A stretch of 64,000 bases of DNA from CAVQRB01 sp963715055 (lineage in GTDB: Bacteria > Pseudomonadota > Alphaproteobacteria > Rhodobacterales > Rhodobacteraceae), in assembly GCA_963715055.1 (NCBI GenBank), contig CAVQRB010000001.1, positions 248,001 through 312,000 on the forward strand, read 5' to 3'. Of the stretch, positions 1 through 11,381 are shown piece by piece. The notes under the pieces are model-generated. The model was not told the origin of the DNA and searched no databases. It saw only the letters and a list, made by a program, of their open reading frames with translations. Position 1 is the stretch's first letter. The number at the start of each line of letters is the position of its first letter. The translations under genes were made by a program, and so were the position numbers.

Positions 1-2
1 TG

Positions 3-3000
3 GCCACGGACGGGCAGGACCGCCTGACCGGACAGGTCAGTCTGCGCGGCCAGCCGATCGTGGCCGAAGAGGACCAGCCCGACCGCCGCATTCTAGCGAC
101 GCTGTCGGGCGATCTCACGTCGCTGATCGCGCCGGAGTATCGTGACTTCTTTGGCCCCGACGTCGGCCTGTCGCTGGCGGCCCTGCAAAGGGCGGGCGGC
201 GGTCTCGATGTCTCCGACTTCGAACTGACCTCGCAGGCGGCGAATGTCTCCGGTGCGCTGCGCCTCAACAGCGACTACTGGCCCAGTTTCATCGCACTCG
301 ACGGCGCAATCCGGAGTGCCAGCGGTGCGCCGGTTCTGTTACCGGGCTCGAATGCGGGCGTGAGCGTGGGCGAGGTGACCTTGCAGGTCGACTTCGATGC
401 GGCGCTGGGGGAAAGCCTGCAAGGCGGCCTCTACATCACCGGGCTGGAGCATCCGCAGGCTCGGATCGCACAGGCGCGCCTCGACCTCGACGGCACGTTG
501 AGCGGAGCGGCCGGGGCGGTAGGCCAGCTTCTGACCGATATCACGCTGACCGCGGAAGGTCTGGAGTTGAACGATCCCGGGCTCGCGTCGGCGGTCGGGC
601 AGGCGCTCTCCGCCTCCGCTGCGCTGATCTACGTCGAAGGCCAGCCGATCCGCATCGAGGATCTCGCGGTGGACGGGGCGGACTACCGGCTTGCGGGCGA
701 GGTCGTGGTGCAAGGGCTGGAGGCCGGCTTCCCGACCCGTCTTGATCTGACCGTAAACTCAGATGACCTGTCGCGTTTCGCAGGATTGTCGGGCCAGTCG
801 CTTGAAGGGGCCGCGGCGCTCGGCGTCGCAGGTAGCCTGACACCTCTCAGCGGCATGTTCGACTTGCAGATTGACGGCACGACCGATGATCTCGCAGTCG
901 GTATCCCGCAGGCGGATGCGGTTCTGGCGGGGCGCACATCGCTTGCCGTGCAGGTGCAACGCGATGAGACAGGCAGTTTCCTGCGCGGTCTGGCGCTCCG
1001 GAACGACGCCCTCGATGTGACCGCCGACGCCGAGTTGAAAAGCGAAGGCAGCAGCGCCACAGCCTCTGCCCGGCTTCAGGATCTTGCACTTGTCCTGCCC
1101 GGCCGCAGCGGACCCGTTACCCTGGAGGCCGCGGCAACGCAGGAGGCTCAGGGCTGGCGTGTCGATGCCGAAGCCCGGGCACCCTATGACATCAGCCTGC
1201 TTGTGGCAGGGCTCGCCACCGGACCGGACACCGACCTGCAAGTGAATGTCCGCGTTCCGGACATCGAGCCGCTGGCGCCCGGCGTCACCGGGGCGCTGAC
1301 CGCAAACGGCCGCCTGTGGCAGACCGATGAGGGCGCGCGCGTGGATTTCACCGCCGATGGCCCCTATGCGGCCCGCGTCGATGTCGAAGGTTTGGCGACG
1401 GGTCCGGACATGTCGGTGGATTTCGACCTGGTCCTGCCGGATCTGAACCCGATCGTACCGGCGATCGAAGGGGGCGTCTCGGCACAGGGCAGGGTCTGGC
1501 AGGGGGCCACCGGCTACGAGATCGATGCCCGCGCAGATGGTCCCTATGCGCTTGAGGCAGCGGTTTCAGGGATTGCAACCGGCCTCGATGCCGCCTTGAC
1601 CTTCACGCTGTCGCTGCCGGACGTGCAGCCTCTGGTACCGACAGTCTCCGGGTCGCTCGTTGCACAAGGCCGGGTCTGGCAGACCGACAAGGGCTACGAG
1701 GTCGATGTGGCCGCGGACGGACCTTACGCGCTTCGAGCAAGCGTGGCCGGGCTCGCGACGGGCGCCGATGCCGCCTTGCGCTTCGATGTGAACCTGCCGG
1801 ATGTCGCCCCGCTGGCACCAACGGTTTCCGGGCCGCTGGCGGCACGGGGCGTGCTTCGCCAAGCAAACACCGGTTATGAAATCGACGTGACCGCCGATGG
1901 CCCCTATGCCGCGACTGCCGCCGTCTCCGGTCTGGCCACAGGCCCGCAGGCAGCACTGGATTTCTCCGTCGCATTGCCCGACCTGCAACCGCTGGTGCCG
2001 TCGGTCAGCGGCCCGCTCGACGCCCGAGGTCGGCTCTGGCAGACGCCCGAAGGCTACGAGGTGGATGTGACCGCGCGCGGCCCGCAATCTGCCGAAGCAA
2101 CCGTCAAGGGACTCGCCATCGCAGAAGCGATGGATTTGACCTATGTTCTGGCGGTCCCCCGCGTGCAGGCCTTCGTGCCTGCGGTTCCGGGCGCGCTGCA
2201 ATCAAGTGGCCGCCTCTGGCAAACCGAGCAGGGCTACAACGTCGATGTCACCGCCGATGGCCCCTATGCCGCCAAGGTCGCCGTGGAAGGACTGGCGACG
2301 GGGCCCGACGCGGCCGTCACCTTCTCGGCCTCGGTGCCCAACATCGCGCTGGTCGTGCCGGGGATCAACGGGCCGCTCTCTGTCGCCGGCGACGCGCGCA
2401 GGGCCGTGGACAGTTGGCAGCTGGACACCCGGCTTGCCGGGCCATCCAATGCAGGGGCCTCGGCCCGCGGCGCGGTCAAGGACGACGGCACCCTTGATCT
2501 CGCCATTGAAGGGCTGGTGCCGCTGGGCCTCTCCGCGCCGTTTCTGGCCCCGCGCAGCCTGACCGGGCGTGCCGACTTCGATCTTGCAGTGCAAGGCGCA
2601 CCGGCGCTCTCTTCGGTCAGTGGCCGGATCAGCACCAGTGGCGCGAGCTTCACCGCCCCCAACCTGCGCCTTGCAGTGACGGGCATCGACACGTCGGTCA
2701 ATCTCTCGGGCGCCCGCGCTGATCTGACAATGCGCGGCGACGTCTCCACGGGCGGTCAGCTGTCGGTGGACGGCGGCGTCGGGCTGGATGGCGATCTGCC
2801 CGCCGACCTGCAGATCGCCCTGCGCGACGTGATCCTGACCGATCCGCGGCTCTACTCCACCGTGATCAACGGCGATCTCGGCATCGACGGGCCACTGGCG
2901 GGGGGCGCGCAGATCTCGGGCACGATCAACGTGGGCGAAACCCTCGTCACGGTGCCTGCGGGGCTGGTCGGCATCGGCGAGATCCCGGACATCTCGCATG

Positions 3001-3785
3001 AGGGCGCACCGAGCCGCGTCACGCTGACGCGCGAACGCGCCGGTGTCATCCCGCAACCCAAGAGCGAGGCCTCCGCCTCCGGTGGTGCCGCTTTCGGTCT
3101 CGATATCGCCGTGAACGCCCCGTCGCGGCTCTTCGTGCGCGGACGCGGGCTTGATGCCGAGCTTGGCGGTTCGCTCACCCTGACCGGCAGCACGGCGCAG
3201 GTGATCTCTGCGGGCCGGTTCGAACTGTTACGCGGTCGCATCGACATCCTCGCCAAGCGCTTCCAGCTCGATGAAGGTATTGCAGAGTTCCAGGGCGATT
3301 TCATTCCCTACCTGCGCTTCGTCACCACCTCGACGACGCGGAACGGGACGGCCAGTGTCATTCTCGAAGGGCCGGCGGACGATCCCGAGATCACCTTCGA
3401 ATCGACGCCCGCCGCGCCGCAGGACGAAGTTCTGGCGCAACTTCTCTTCGGCGCCGACCTGAGCGACATCAGCGCTTTCCAGGCGGTGCAATTGGCCAAT
3501 GCCGTGGCGGTTCTGTCGGGTGGCAAGAGCATCGGGCTGGTGAGCAATCTGCGCGAGGGCTTCGGTCTCGACGACTTCGACATCACGACCACCGACAGCG
3601 GCGAAACAGCTGTGCGGGCGGGCAAGTACATCTCAGAGGACATCTATACCGACATCACCGCCGCCGGGAACGGTCAGTCTGAGATTTCGCTCAACTTCGA
3701 TCTGACCGACTCGCTCAAGGCCAAGGGCACGGTTCAGTCGGACGGGACGACGGGCTTGGGCATTTTCTTTGAACGCGATTACTGA
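3..3785 (+). CDS. tamB: Translocation and assembly module protein TamB, 5' truncated
   Basis: This is the C-terminal part of a TamB/DUF490 protein, the periplasm-spanning partner of TamA that bridges inner and outer membranes and helps lipid or outer-membrane protein delivery. The reading frame is open from base 3, so the true start lies upstream of the window. About 1,260 residues remain. Residues coded by 1209-2468 form seven consecutive 60-residue repeats (listed separately). The last 350 or so residues have the usual TamB C-terminal domain features: alternating hydrophobic beta segments, a region rich in FELLRGRIDILAKRF-like strands, and an ending in Phe-Phe-Glu-Arg-Asp-Tyr. The stop overlaps the convergent flavin reductase by 7 bp. 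A tamA gene is expected just upstream but is outside the window. Confidence 0.88.
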   Translation, partial: ATDGQDRLTGQVSLRGQPIVAEEDQPDRRILATLSGDLTSLIAPEYRDFFGPDVGLSLAALQRAGGGLDVSDFELTSQAANVSGALRLNSDYWPSFIALDGAIRSASGAPVLLPGSNAGVSVGEVTLQVDFDAALGESLQGGLYITGLEHPQARIAQARLDLDGTLSGAAGAVGQLLTDITLTAEGLELNDPGLASAVGQALSASAALIYVEGQPIRIEDLAVDGADYRLAGEVVVQGLEAGFPTRLDLTVNSDDLSRFAGLSGQSLEGAAALGVAGSLTPLSGMFDLQIDGTTDDLAVGIPQADAVLAGRTSLAVQVQRDETGSFLRGLALRNDALDVTADAELKSEGSSATASARLQDLALVLPGRSGPVTLEAAATQEAQGWRVDAEARAPYDISLLVAGLATGPDTDLQVNVRVPDIEPLAPGVTGALTANGRLWQTDEGARVDFTADGPYAARVDVEGLATGPDMSVDFDLVLPDLNPIVPAIEGGVSAQGRVWQGATGYEIDARADGPYALEAAVSGIATGLDAALTFTLSLPDVQPLVPTVSGSLVAQGRVWQTDKGYEVDVAADGPYALRASVAGLATGADAALRFDVNLPDVAPLAPTVSGPLAARGVLRQANTGYEIDVTADGPYAATAAVSGLATGPQAALDFSVALPDLQPLVPSVSGPLDARGRLWQTPEGYEVDVTARGPQSAEATVKGLAIAEAMDLTYVLAVPRVQAFVPAVPGALQSSGRLWQTEQGYNVDVTADGPYAAKVAVEGLATGPDAAVTFSASVPNIALVVPGINGPLSVAGDARRAVDSWQLDTRLAGPSNAGASARGAVKDDGTLDLAIEGLVPLGLSAPFLAPRSLTGRADFDLAVQGAPALSSVSGRISTSGASFTAPNLRLAVTGIDTSVNLSGARADLTMRGDVSTGGQLSVDGGVGLDGDLPADLQIALRDVILTDPRLYSTVINGDLGIDGPLAGGAQISGTINVGETLVTVPAGLVGIGEIPDISHEGAPSRVTLTRERAGVIPQPKSEASASGGAAFGLDIAVNAPSRLFVRGRGLDAELGGSLTLTGSTAQVISAGRFELLRGRIDILAKRFQLDEGIAEFQGDFIPYLRFVTTSTTRNGTASVILEGPADDPEITFESTPAAPQDEVLAQLLFGADLSDISAFQAVQLANAVAVLSGGKSIGLVSNLREGFGLDDFDITTTDSGETAVRAGKYISEDIYTDITAAGNGQSEISLNFDLTDSLKAKGTVQSDGTTGLGIFFERDY
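1209..2468 (+). repeat. Seven tandem 180-bp repeats (60 residues each) inside tamB
   Basis: Each unit starts with Gly-Leu-Ala-Thr-Gly-Pro and contains, at fixed spacing, a PLVP-x-x-SG motif, a GR-LWQT motif and a GYEVDVTADGPYA motif. Units start every 180 bp with no insertion or deletion; the last unit is the most diverged. A degenerate half-unit (ALVLPGRSGPVTLEA then GWRVDAEARAPY) precedes the first copy. The regularity suggests duplication that lengthens the beta-taco structure of TamB. Confidence 0.85.
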
Positions 3786-4309
3786 GGGTCTTCGTCGATC
3801 CCGGTGAACCGTCCAAAACGTCCTTTCTCGAACAGCAAGCCCTGGGTGTCGACGGTTTCCGCCATCTCCACTTCGCGAACGCGACCCAGGATCAGGGAGT
3901 GATCCCCGGCCGGGTGAACCGCGTGGGTGTCACAATGAAAGACCGATAGGCAGCCATCAAGCCGCGGCGCGCCGTTGGATCCTTCGCGCCAGTCGAACCG
4001 GTCGAAAGCGCCTCCCTGCATCGCGAAGTGCTGCGCCATGGCCAGTTGATCCACGCCGAGCACATGAACGCAGAAATGACCTGCGTCGGCAAAGGCGTCA
4101 TGCCGCTTCGACCGGCGTGCTGGCGACCAGAGCACCAGCGGTGGATCGAGCGAGACGGACGAAAAGGAATTTGCCGTCATCCCCACCGGGCCATCTGCCG
4201 TCATCACCGTAACGATGGTGACGCCGGTGCCGAAATTTCCGAAGGCACGGCGCAACTCGACACTGCGATCGGGCGTCGGTGTAAAACTCGACGCAGGTAC
4301 ACTCATCAT
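3779..4309 (-). CDS. Flavin reductase family protein
   Basis: A 176-residue protein of the flavin reductase-like (NtaB/HpaC) family, which reduces FMN or FAD with NAD(P)H for two-component monooxygenases. Family signatures are visible: FGTGVTIVT near the start, GMTANSFSSVSLDPPLV (flavin-binding loop) and FDRFDW later. I chose the ATG at 4309 (Met-Met-Ser-Val) because family proteins begin shortly before the RRAFG segment; an in-frame start up to 4396 would add 29 unconserved residues. It is convergent with tamB, overlapping by 7 bp, and stands alone. No partner oxygenase is adjacent, though PobA lies 6 kb away and does not need a separate reductase. Confidence 0.8.
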   Translation of the reverse strand: MMSVPASSFTPTPDRSVELRRAFGNFGTGVTIVTVMTADGPVGMTANSFSSVSLDPPLVLWSPARRSKRHDAFADAGHFCVHVLGVDQLAMAQHFAMQGGAFDRFDWREGSNGAPRLDGCLSVFHCDTHAVHPAGDHSLILGRVREVEMAETVDTQGLLFEKGRFGRFTGIDEDPQ

Positions 4310-4483
4310 ATTGCCGCAGCCCCGAATTTTAATTCCATCGTCTTCCAAGCCCCTATTTCTTGCAAGCGAAGGTATTGCGGGCTGGCCGGAGGGCAAGCCC
4401 CGCGTTCCGGAAAACTGGACAACAGCGGTCGAGACGGCTGCTGCTTCAGGGAAACCGCCTTTTTACGTGCCGCGCCCCCTCCA

Positions 4484-6452
<1,969 letters not shown>

Positions 6453-6915
6453 CGGGGGCTCCTTCATGATCATATCGTCGGTCAGGAGGCGACCGCAGAC
6501 GGCGACGGGATCGCGCGCTTCGGGGCTGAGGTCCTCCTCCTCACCGGTGATAATAACCGCTTGGAGGGAGAAGGAAACACGTGACACTTCCGTGAAACTT
6601 GTGCGCGTGGATGCCGCCCTCGACCTGTGATCGGTTCAGGAACGTGACGTAAGCCTATCAAATTATTCATTAAGATGGCCGATGTGGCGCTCATGATCAC
6701 ACGCGCGGGCAAGCGTCTCGCCCTTTCCGGCGTTCATCTGGCCCGAAAGCTGAGACAAGCCCGGGCCCGGATGCGCAGAATCACGTCGCCTGCCGGCGCC
6801 ATTGCGGCGAGTAACTGCATCGACTGCCGTTTCTAGGGTTGGCAGGGGGTCTGCCCTTGGTTAGTTTTCCTCCCAAGCGGGCCCGACCATAAGGCGCGCA
6901 ACTAGGGAGAAAACC
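6453..6915. other. Gene-less divergent promoter region
   Basis: This 463-bp stretch separates divergent acs and the TRAP operon. I see no convincing coding sequence on either strand. It must hold both promoters. The only clear element is the AGGGAGA ribosome-binding site at about 6902-6909 before dctP. Confidence 0.5.
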
Positions 6916-7920
6916 ATGAACAAATATCTTTCCGCCGCCGCCGTGGCGGCGATCAGCCTTGCCTTCGTCACCGAAGCCGCTGCTACCGAATGGAATGTCT
7001 CGCTCTGGGGCAAGCGCCGGGCTTTCACCGAGCATGTGGAAAAACTGGCCGAACTGGTCAGCGCGAAGACCAATGGCGAGTTCACCATGAACATCAGCTA
7101 CGGCGGTCTCAGCAAGAACACCGAGAACCTTGACGGCATTTCCATCGGCGCTTTCGAGATGGCGCAGTTCTGCGCGGGTTATCACGCCGACAAGAACCCC
7201 TCGATCACCGTGCTGGAATTGCCATTTCTGGGCGTGAGCACGCTGGAGGAGGAGTGGAAGGTGTCCAGGGCCATCTATGAGCATCCCGCGACGATCGCGG
7301 ATCTTGGTCGCTGGAACGCCACGCTGCTGATGCCGTCGCCGCTGCCGCAATACAACATCGCGGGCGTGGGCGATGCGCCCGAGACGCTGGCGGATTTCGA
7401 AGGGCTCACCGTGCGGGCCACCGGCGGGATCGGTGAGGCGTTGACGCTCGTGGGTGCCGTGCCGACCTCGGTGACTTCGGAAGAGGCGCGCCAGGCGCTC
7501 GATTCCGGCATCGTGAAATCCATCGCCTTCGCGCCGCATGCGCATATGTCCTTTGGCGTCATGGAAGTGGCCAAGTGGTGGAGCGACAACCTCAACCCCG
7601 GCACCGTGAACTGCCCCGTGGTGGTCAATACCGATGCGCTCAACGCGCTCACGGATGCCGAGCGTGAGGCACTGATGTCGTCGGTCGACGAGGCGATGCA
7701 GTTCTACATCGACTTCTACGAGAACGAGACCATGTCCGCATGGTGGCCGCTCCTTGAGGAAAAAGGGGTGCAGCGCATCAGCTACAACGACGAGCGCCTG
7801 GCCGAGTTCCGCGAGAAGGCCGCAGGCCCCGTGGCCGCGAAGTGGATCGAGGAGAATACCGCGCGCGGCCTGCCGGCGCAGGAACTCTACGATCTGGTGA
7901 TCAGCACGCTCGGCAAGTGA
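6916..7920 (+). CDS. dctP: TRAP transporter substrate-binding protein (DctP family)
   Basis: Periplasmic solute receptor of a tripartite ATP-independent transporter. A typical Sec signal peptide is present (MNKYLSAAAVAAISLAFVTE, cleavage near Ala-Ala-Thr). The mature part shows the DctP pattern: an early LSAxGE-like region, FEMAQFCAGYH, the ELPFLGVST segment, and LTVRATGGIGEAL, where the conserved arginine binds the substrate carboxylate. It is followed by dctQ and dctM. Substrate cannot be read from sequence; the adjacent convergent pobA suggests an aromatic or other organic acid, but that is inference. Confidence 0.85.
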   Translation: MNKYLSAAAVAAISLAFVTEAAATEWNVSLWGKRRAFTEHVEKLAELVSAKTNGEFTMNISYGGLSKNTENLDGISIGAFEMAQFCAGYHADKNPSITVLELPFLGVSTLEEEWKVSRAIYEHPATIADLGRWNATLLMPSPLPQYNIAGVGDAPETLADFEGLTVRATGGIGEALTLVGAVPTSVTSEEARQALDSGIVKSIAFAPHAHMSFGVMEVAKWWSDNLNPGTVNCPVVVNTDALNALTDAEREALMSSVDEAMQFYIDFYENETMSAWWPLLEEKGVQRISYNDERLAEFREKAAGPVAAKWIEENTARGLPAQELYDLVISTLGK

Positions 7921-7933
7921 GCCGAGAGTGACG

Positions 7934-7956
7934 GCGCGTCCCCTTCGAGGGGCGCG
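7934..7956 (+). other. Intercistronic stem-loop between dctP and dctQ
   Basis: GCGCG-T-CCCC, a five-base loop and GGGGCGCG form a GC-rich hairpin in the 74-bp gap after dctP, without a proper T-run. In periplasmic-binding-protein operons such hairpins often protect the 5' message or cause partial termination, giving more receptor than permease. That role is inferred. Confidence 0.45.
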
Positions 7957-7994
7957 TCCCTTTCCCCAGGAAATCCCGAAAAAGGAGCAGGGCC

Positions 7995-8630
7995 ATGGCT
8001 TTGAAAGCCTCGGTGCTCACCGATGACACCCTTCTGAGCCATCTGGACCAGAGGTTGAACAAGCTGGAGCAGGTCTTCGGACTGATCAGCGGCCTTGCTG
8101 TTTTCGCGCTGATGTTCCTCGCGGTCTATTCGGTGGGCGGGCGCAACCTGCTCAACAGCCCGGTGCGTGGCTATGTCGACTGGATCGAGATCGCCATGCC
8201 GCTCATCGCCATCATGGGTGTCAGCTACGCGCAGCGCGACGGCGGTCATATCCGCATGGACATTCTCGTGGGCCGCCTCAAGGGCCGCACACTCTGGATG
8301 GCGGAATTCTTCTCGACCTTCCTTGTGCTGGTGCTCGTCCTGCTGCTGATCTGGGGCTCCTGGGCGCATTTCCAGCGCAGCTTCGACTTTGCGGCACCGC
8401 TCTGGAGCCGTGACAGCACCATCGACATCAAGCTGCCGATCTGGCCGGCGAAACTGATCGTACCGCTGGCCTTTTCTGTTCTGGCGATGCGGCTTGTGCT
8501 GCAACTCTGGGCCTACGGACGCGCGATCAGGCAGGGCACCGACAGCCCCGTCGCGGTCCCGCTGATCGAGGACATGGCGACCATCGCGGCCCGCGAAGCC
8601 GAAGCGGTCACCGGGCGGGAGGAGGCCTGA
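7995..8630 (+). CDS. dctQ: TRAP transporter small permease subunit (DctQ)
   Basis: A 211-residue membrane protein with four predicted transmembrane segments: about 36-56 (VFGLISGLAVFALMFLAVYS), about 73-88, about 107-125 (FLVLVLVLLLIWGSW) and about 155-172. It has the family pattern around the second segment (DWIEIAMPLIAIMGVSYAQRDGGHIRMD). AAAGGAG sits 7 bp before the ATG. Its stop overlaps the start of dctM as TGATG, so translation is coupled. It forms the membrane complex with DctM and receives substrate from the DctP-type receptor. Confidence 0.85.
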   Translation: MALKASVLTDDTLLSHLDQRLNKLEQVFGLISGLAVFALMFLAVYSVGGRNLLNSPVRGYVDWIEIAMPLIAIMGVSYAQRDGGHIRMDILVGRLKGRTLWMAEFFSTFLVLVLVLLLIWGSWAHFQRSFDFAAPLWSRDSTIDIKLPIWPAKLIVPLAFSVLAMRLVLQLWAYGRAIRQGTDSPVAVPLIEDMATIAAREAEAVTGREEA

Positions 8631-10034
8631 TGGAACCCATCGACATCGGTATCGCGGTCTCGCTCGGCCTTCTGGTCATGGTGGTGCTGGGCATGCGCGT
8701 GGCCTTCGCTGCCGCCATGGCGGGGCTCATCGGCCTGATCTGGATCTTCTGGGCCAAGAAGGGCTACGACCCAGCGGAGTTCGGCTGGGCGCTCACCGTC
8801 GCCACGAAAACGGCGGGGCAGGTGCCGCATTCCAAGGTCGCCAGCCAGGCGCTGAGCCTGATCCCGACCTTCATCCTGATCGGCTATCTTGCCTACTATG
8901 CGGGGCTCACCAAGGCGCTTTTCGAGGCCGCCAAACGCTGGATCGCCTGGGTGCCGGGTGGGCTGGCGGTCGCCACGGTCTTTGCCACCGCCGGTTTTGC
9001 CGCCGTCTCCGGTGCGTCGGTCGCCACCTCCGCCGTCTTCGCCCGCATCGCCATCCCGGAGATGATCGAGAACGGCTACAACAAGAAATTCGCAGCCGGC
9101 GTCGTTGCCGCCGCCGGCACGCTCGCCTCGCTGATCCCGCCTTCGGCGATCCTCGTGATCTATGCCATCATCGTGGAGCAGGACGTGGGCAAGCTGCTGC
9201 TCGCGGGCTTCATTCCGGGCGCATTCTCGGCGCTGGTCTACACGATCATCATCATCGGCATCGCCATGATCTGGAAGAACGTGGGCCCCCCCATCGGCGG
9301 CTTCACCTGGAAGGAACGGTTTGTCGCGCTGCCGCCCGCGCTGCCCATCGTGGCGGTCGTGGTGATCATCATCTTCTTCGTCTACAACCCCTTCGGCGAT
9401 GCCTGGGGCACGCCGACCGAAGGCGGGGCCATCGGTGCCTTCATCGTCTTCCTGATGGCGCTTTACCGCGGCATGCGCTGGACGGAGCTGAAATCGGCGC
9501 TGCTGGAAACCGCCAAGCTCACGGTGATGATCTTCACCATCATCTGGGGCGTTCTGATCTATGTGCGCTTCCTCGGCTTTGCCGATCTGCCGGGGGCCTT
9601 TGCCGACTGGATCACCTCGCTCACCATGTCGCCGATGCTGATCCTGATCTGCATCCTGCTGGCCTATGCGGTGCTGGGCATGTTCATGGATGCCATCGGG
9701 ATGCTGCTTGCTGACGCTGCCGGTGGTCTACCCGGCGGTGATGGCCCTCAACGGCGGGGAGAACGTTGCCGCCGCCGACAGCGCCTTCGGCATGAGCGGG
9801 ACCATGTGTGCGATCTGGTTCGGCATTCTGGTGGTGAAGATGGCGGAGTTCTGCCTGATCACACCGCCCATCGGGCTCAACTGCTTCGTGGTGGCGGGGG
9901 TGCGGGACGACCTGACCGTGCAGGATGTTTTCAAGGGCGTCGCTCCCTTCTTCGTCGCCGATGGCATCACCATCGCCTTGCTGGTGGCCTTTCCGTCGAT
10001 CGTGCTCTTCCTGCCGACGCTGGCCAGTCAGTAG
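8630..10034 (+). CDS. dctM: TRAP transporter large permease subunit (DctM), one frameshift
   Basis: The large membrane subunit of the TRAP system, with about a dozen transmembrane helices, drives sodium-coupled uptake. Conserved segments include GASVATSAVFARIAIPEM, GTLASLIPPSAILVIYAII and, after the break, GMSGTMCAIWFGILVVKMAEFCLITPPIGLNCFV. The frame breaks at 9708-9709, where one extra T changes MLLLTLPVVYPAVMALNGG into nonsense; deleting it gives the normal sequence, about 467 residues in total. The 3' end overlaps the convergent pobA by 7 bp. If the break is real the transporter is dead; a sequencing error is at least as likely. Confidence 0.85.
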
Positions 10035-11197
10035 GGCAGGCCCACGTAATTCTCGGCCATGGACTTCTGCGCGGCCTCGTTGCTGCGCAGGAATTCCAGT
10101 TCCGCCCGCTGCATCCGCAGATCGAACGGTGACTGATCGGGATAGCGGTGCATCAGGGCCGAGAACCACCAGCTGAAGCGCTCTGCCTTCCAGACCCGCG
10201 CCAGCGCACGCTCCGAATAGCGGTCGATGCCTTCGGGGTCCTTGTCATTGTAATACCGGCATAGCCCTTCGAAGAGATAATGCACGTCGGAGGCGGCCGT
10301 GTTCAGCCCCTTGGCGCCGGTCGGCGGCACGATATGCGCTGCATCGCCGCAAAGAAAGAGCCGCCCCCAGCGCATCGGCTCGGTCACGAAAGACCGCAGG
10401 GGTGCGATGGATTTCTCGATGGAGGGTCCGGTGACAAGGCTCTCCGCCTGTTCCGCCGGGATCCGTCGCTTCAACTCCGTCCAGAAGGCCTCGTCGGACC
10501 AGGCCTCGGGGCGGTCCGACGCCGTGCACTGGATGTAGTAGCGCGAGAGCGTCGGGCTGCGCATGGAGCAGAGCGCGAAACCACGCTGCGAATTGGCGTA
10601 GATCAGTTCCGCATTCACGGGCGGCGTGTGCGACAGCACCCCGAGCCAGCCGAAGGGGTAGACCTTTTCATACTCGCGCCGCACCGAGGCCGGAACGGTC
10701 GCCCGGCTCACGCCGTGAAACCCGTCGCACCCGGCGATGAAATCGCAATCGATGCGCTGTCCGCCGTGCCCGTCGTCATAGGTCACGAAAGGCGCGTCCC
10801 GGTCCGCGTCATGGATCACCACGTTTTCCACCGAGAACACCATCCGGCCCCCGGCGGCATCGCGTGCGTCATAAAGATCGCGTGTCACCTCCGTCTGCCC
10901 GTAGACCATCACCGAGGTGCCGGTCAGCCGCTCGAAATCGATGCGGAAGATCTCCTCGTCATAGGAAATCAGCGTGCCGTGATGCGGGATGCCTTCGCTG
11001 CGCAGCCGCGCATCCACACCTGCCTGCGCCAGGAGCCCGACCATGCCCTGTTCCAGCACGCCCGCCCGGATGCGGGCCAGCACATGCGCGCGCGTCTGGC
11101 GCTCCAGGATAACGCTCTCGATGCCCTGCAGATGCAGAAGCTGCGCGAGCAGCAGACCGGAGGGACCGCCCCCGATGATCACGACCTGTGTCCGCAT
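10028..11197 (-). CDS. pobA: 4-hydroxybenzoate 3-monooxygenase
   Basis: Flavoprotein hydroxylase that converts 4-hydroxybenzoate to protocatechuate using NAD(P)H and oxygen. The 389-residue length is right for PobA. It has the N-terminal FAD fingerprint VVIIGGGPSGLLLAQLL, the arginine segment ARIRAGVLEQG, the FAD ribityl motif LFLCGDAAHIVPPTGAKGLN, and the ending ENYVGLPY, matching the conserved C-terminal active-site tyrosine region. GGGAGG precedes the ATG. No PobR-type regulator is adjacent; a Crp/Fnr gene is divergent. The product would feed PcaHG encoded at 59.5-60.9 kb. Confidence 0.93.
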   Translation of the reverse strand: MRTQVVIIGGGPSGLLLAQLLHLQGIESVILERQTRAHVLARIRAGVLEQGMVGLLAQAGVDARLRSEGIPHHGTLISYDEEIFRIDFERLTGTSVMVYGQTEVTRDLYDARDAAGGRMVFSVENVVIHDADRDAPFVTYDDGHGGQRIDCDFIAGCDGFHGVSRATVPASVRREYEKVYPFGWLGVLSHTPPVNAELIYANSQRGFALCSMRSPTLSRYYIQCTASDRPEAWSDEAFWTELKRRIPAEQAESLVTGPSIEKSIAPLRSFVTEPMRWGRLFLCGDAAHIVPPTGAKGLNTAASDVHYLFEGLCRYYNDKDPEGIDRYSERALARVWKAERFSWWFSALMHRYPDQSPFDLRMQRAELEFLRSNEAAQKSMAENYVGLPY

Positions 11198-11381
11198 GAA
11201 CCGCCTCCCTTGCTTGCGGCGATCCTAACCGGCGCCGCGCGCCGGGCAAAGCCTGCGTGTGGAAAGCCCGTCGCGGGCAGAAGGCCGCGCGCCCTGCGAC
11301 CCGATGCGCCTTGTCGGACCGGCCATCGGCGCTTATCCTTGTTGCAATGCCGCTCAGGCAAGAGGCGGAGGGATCGGCACC

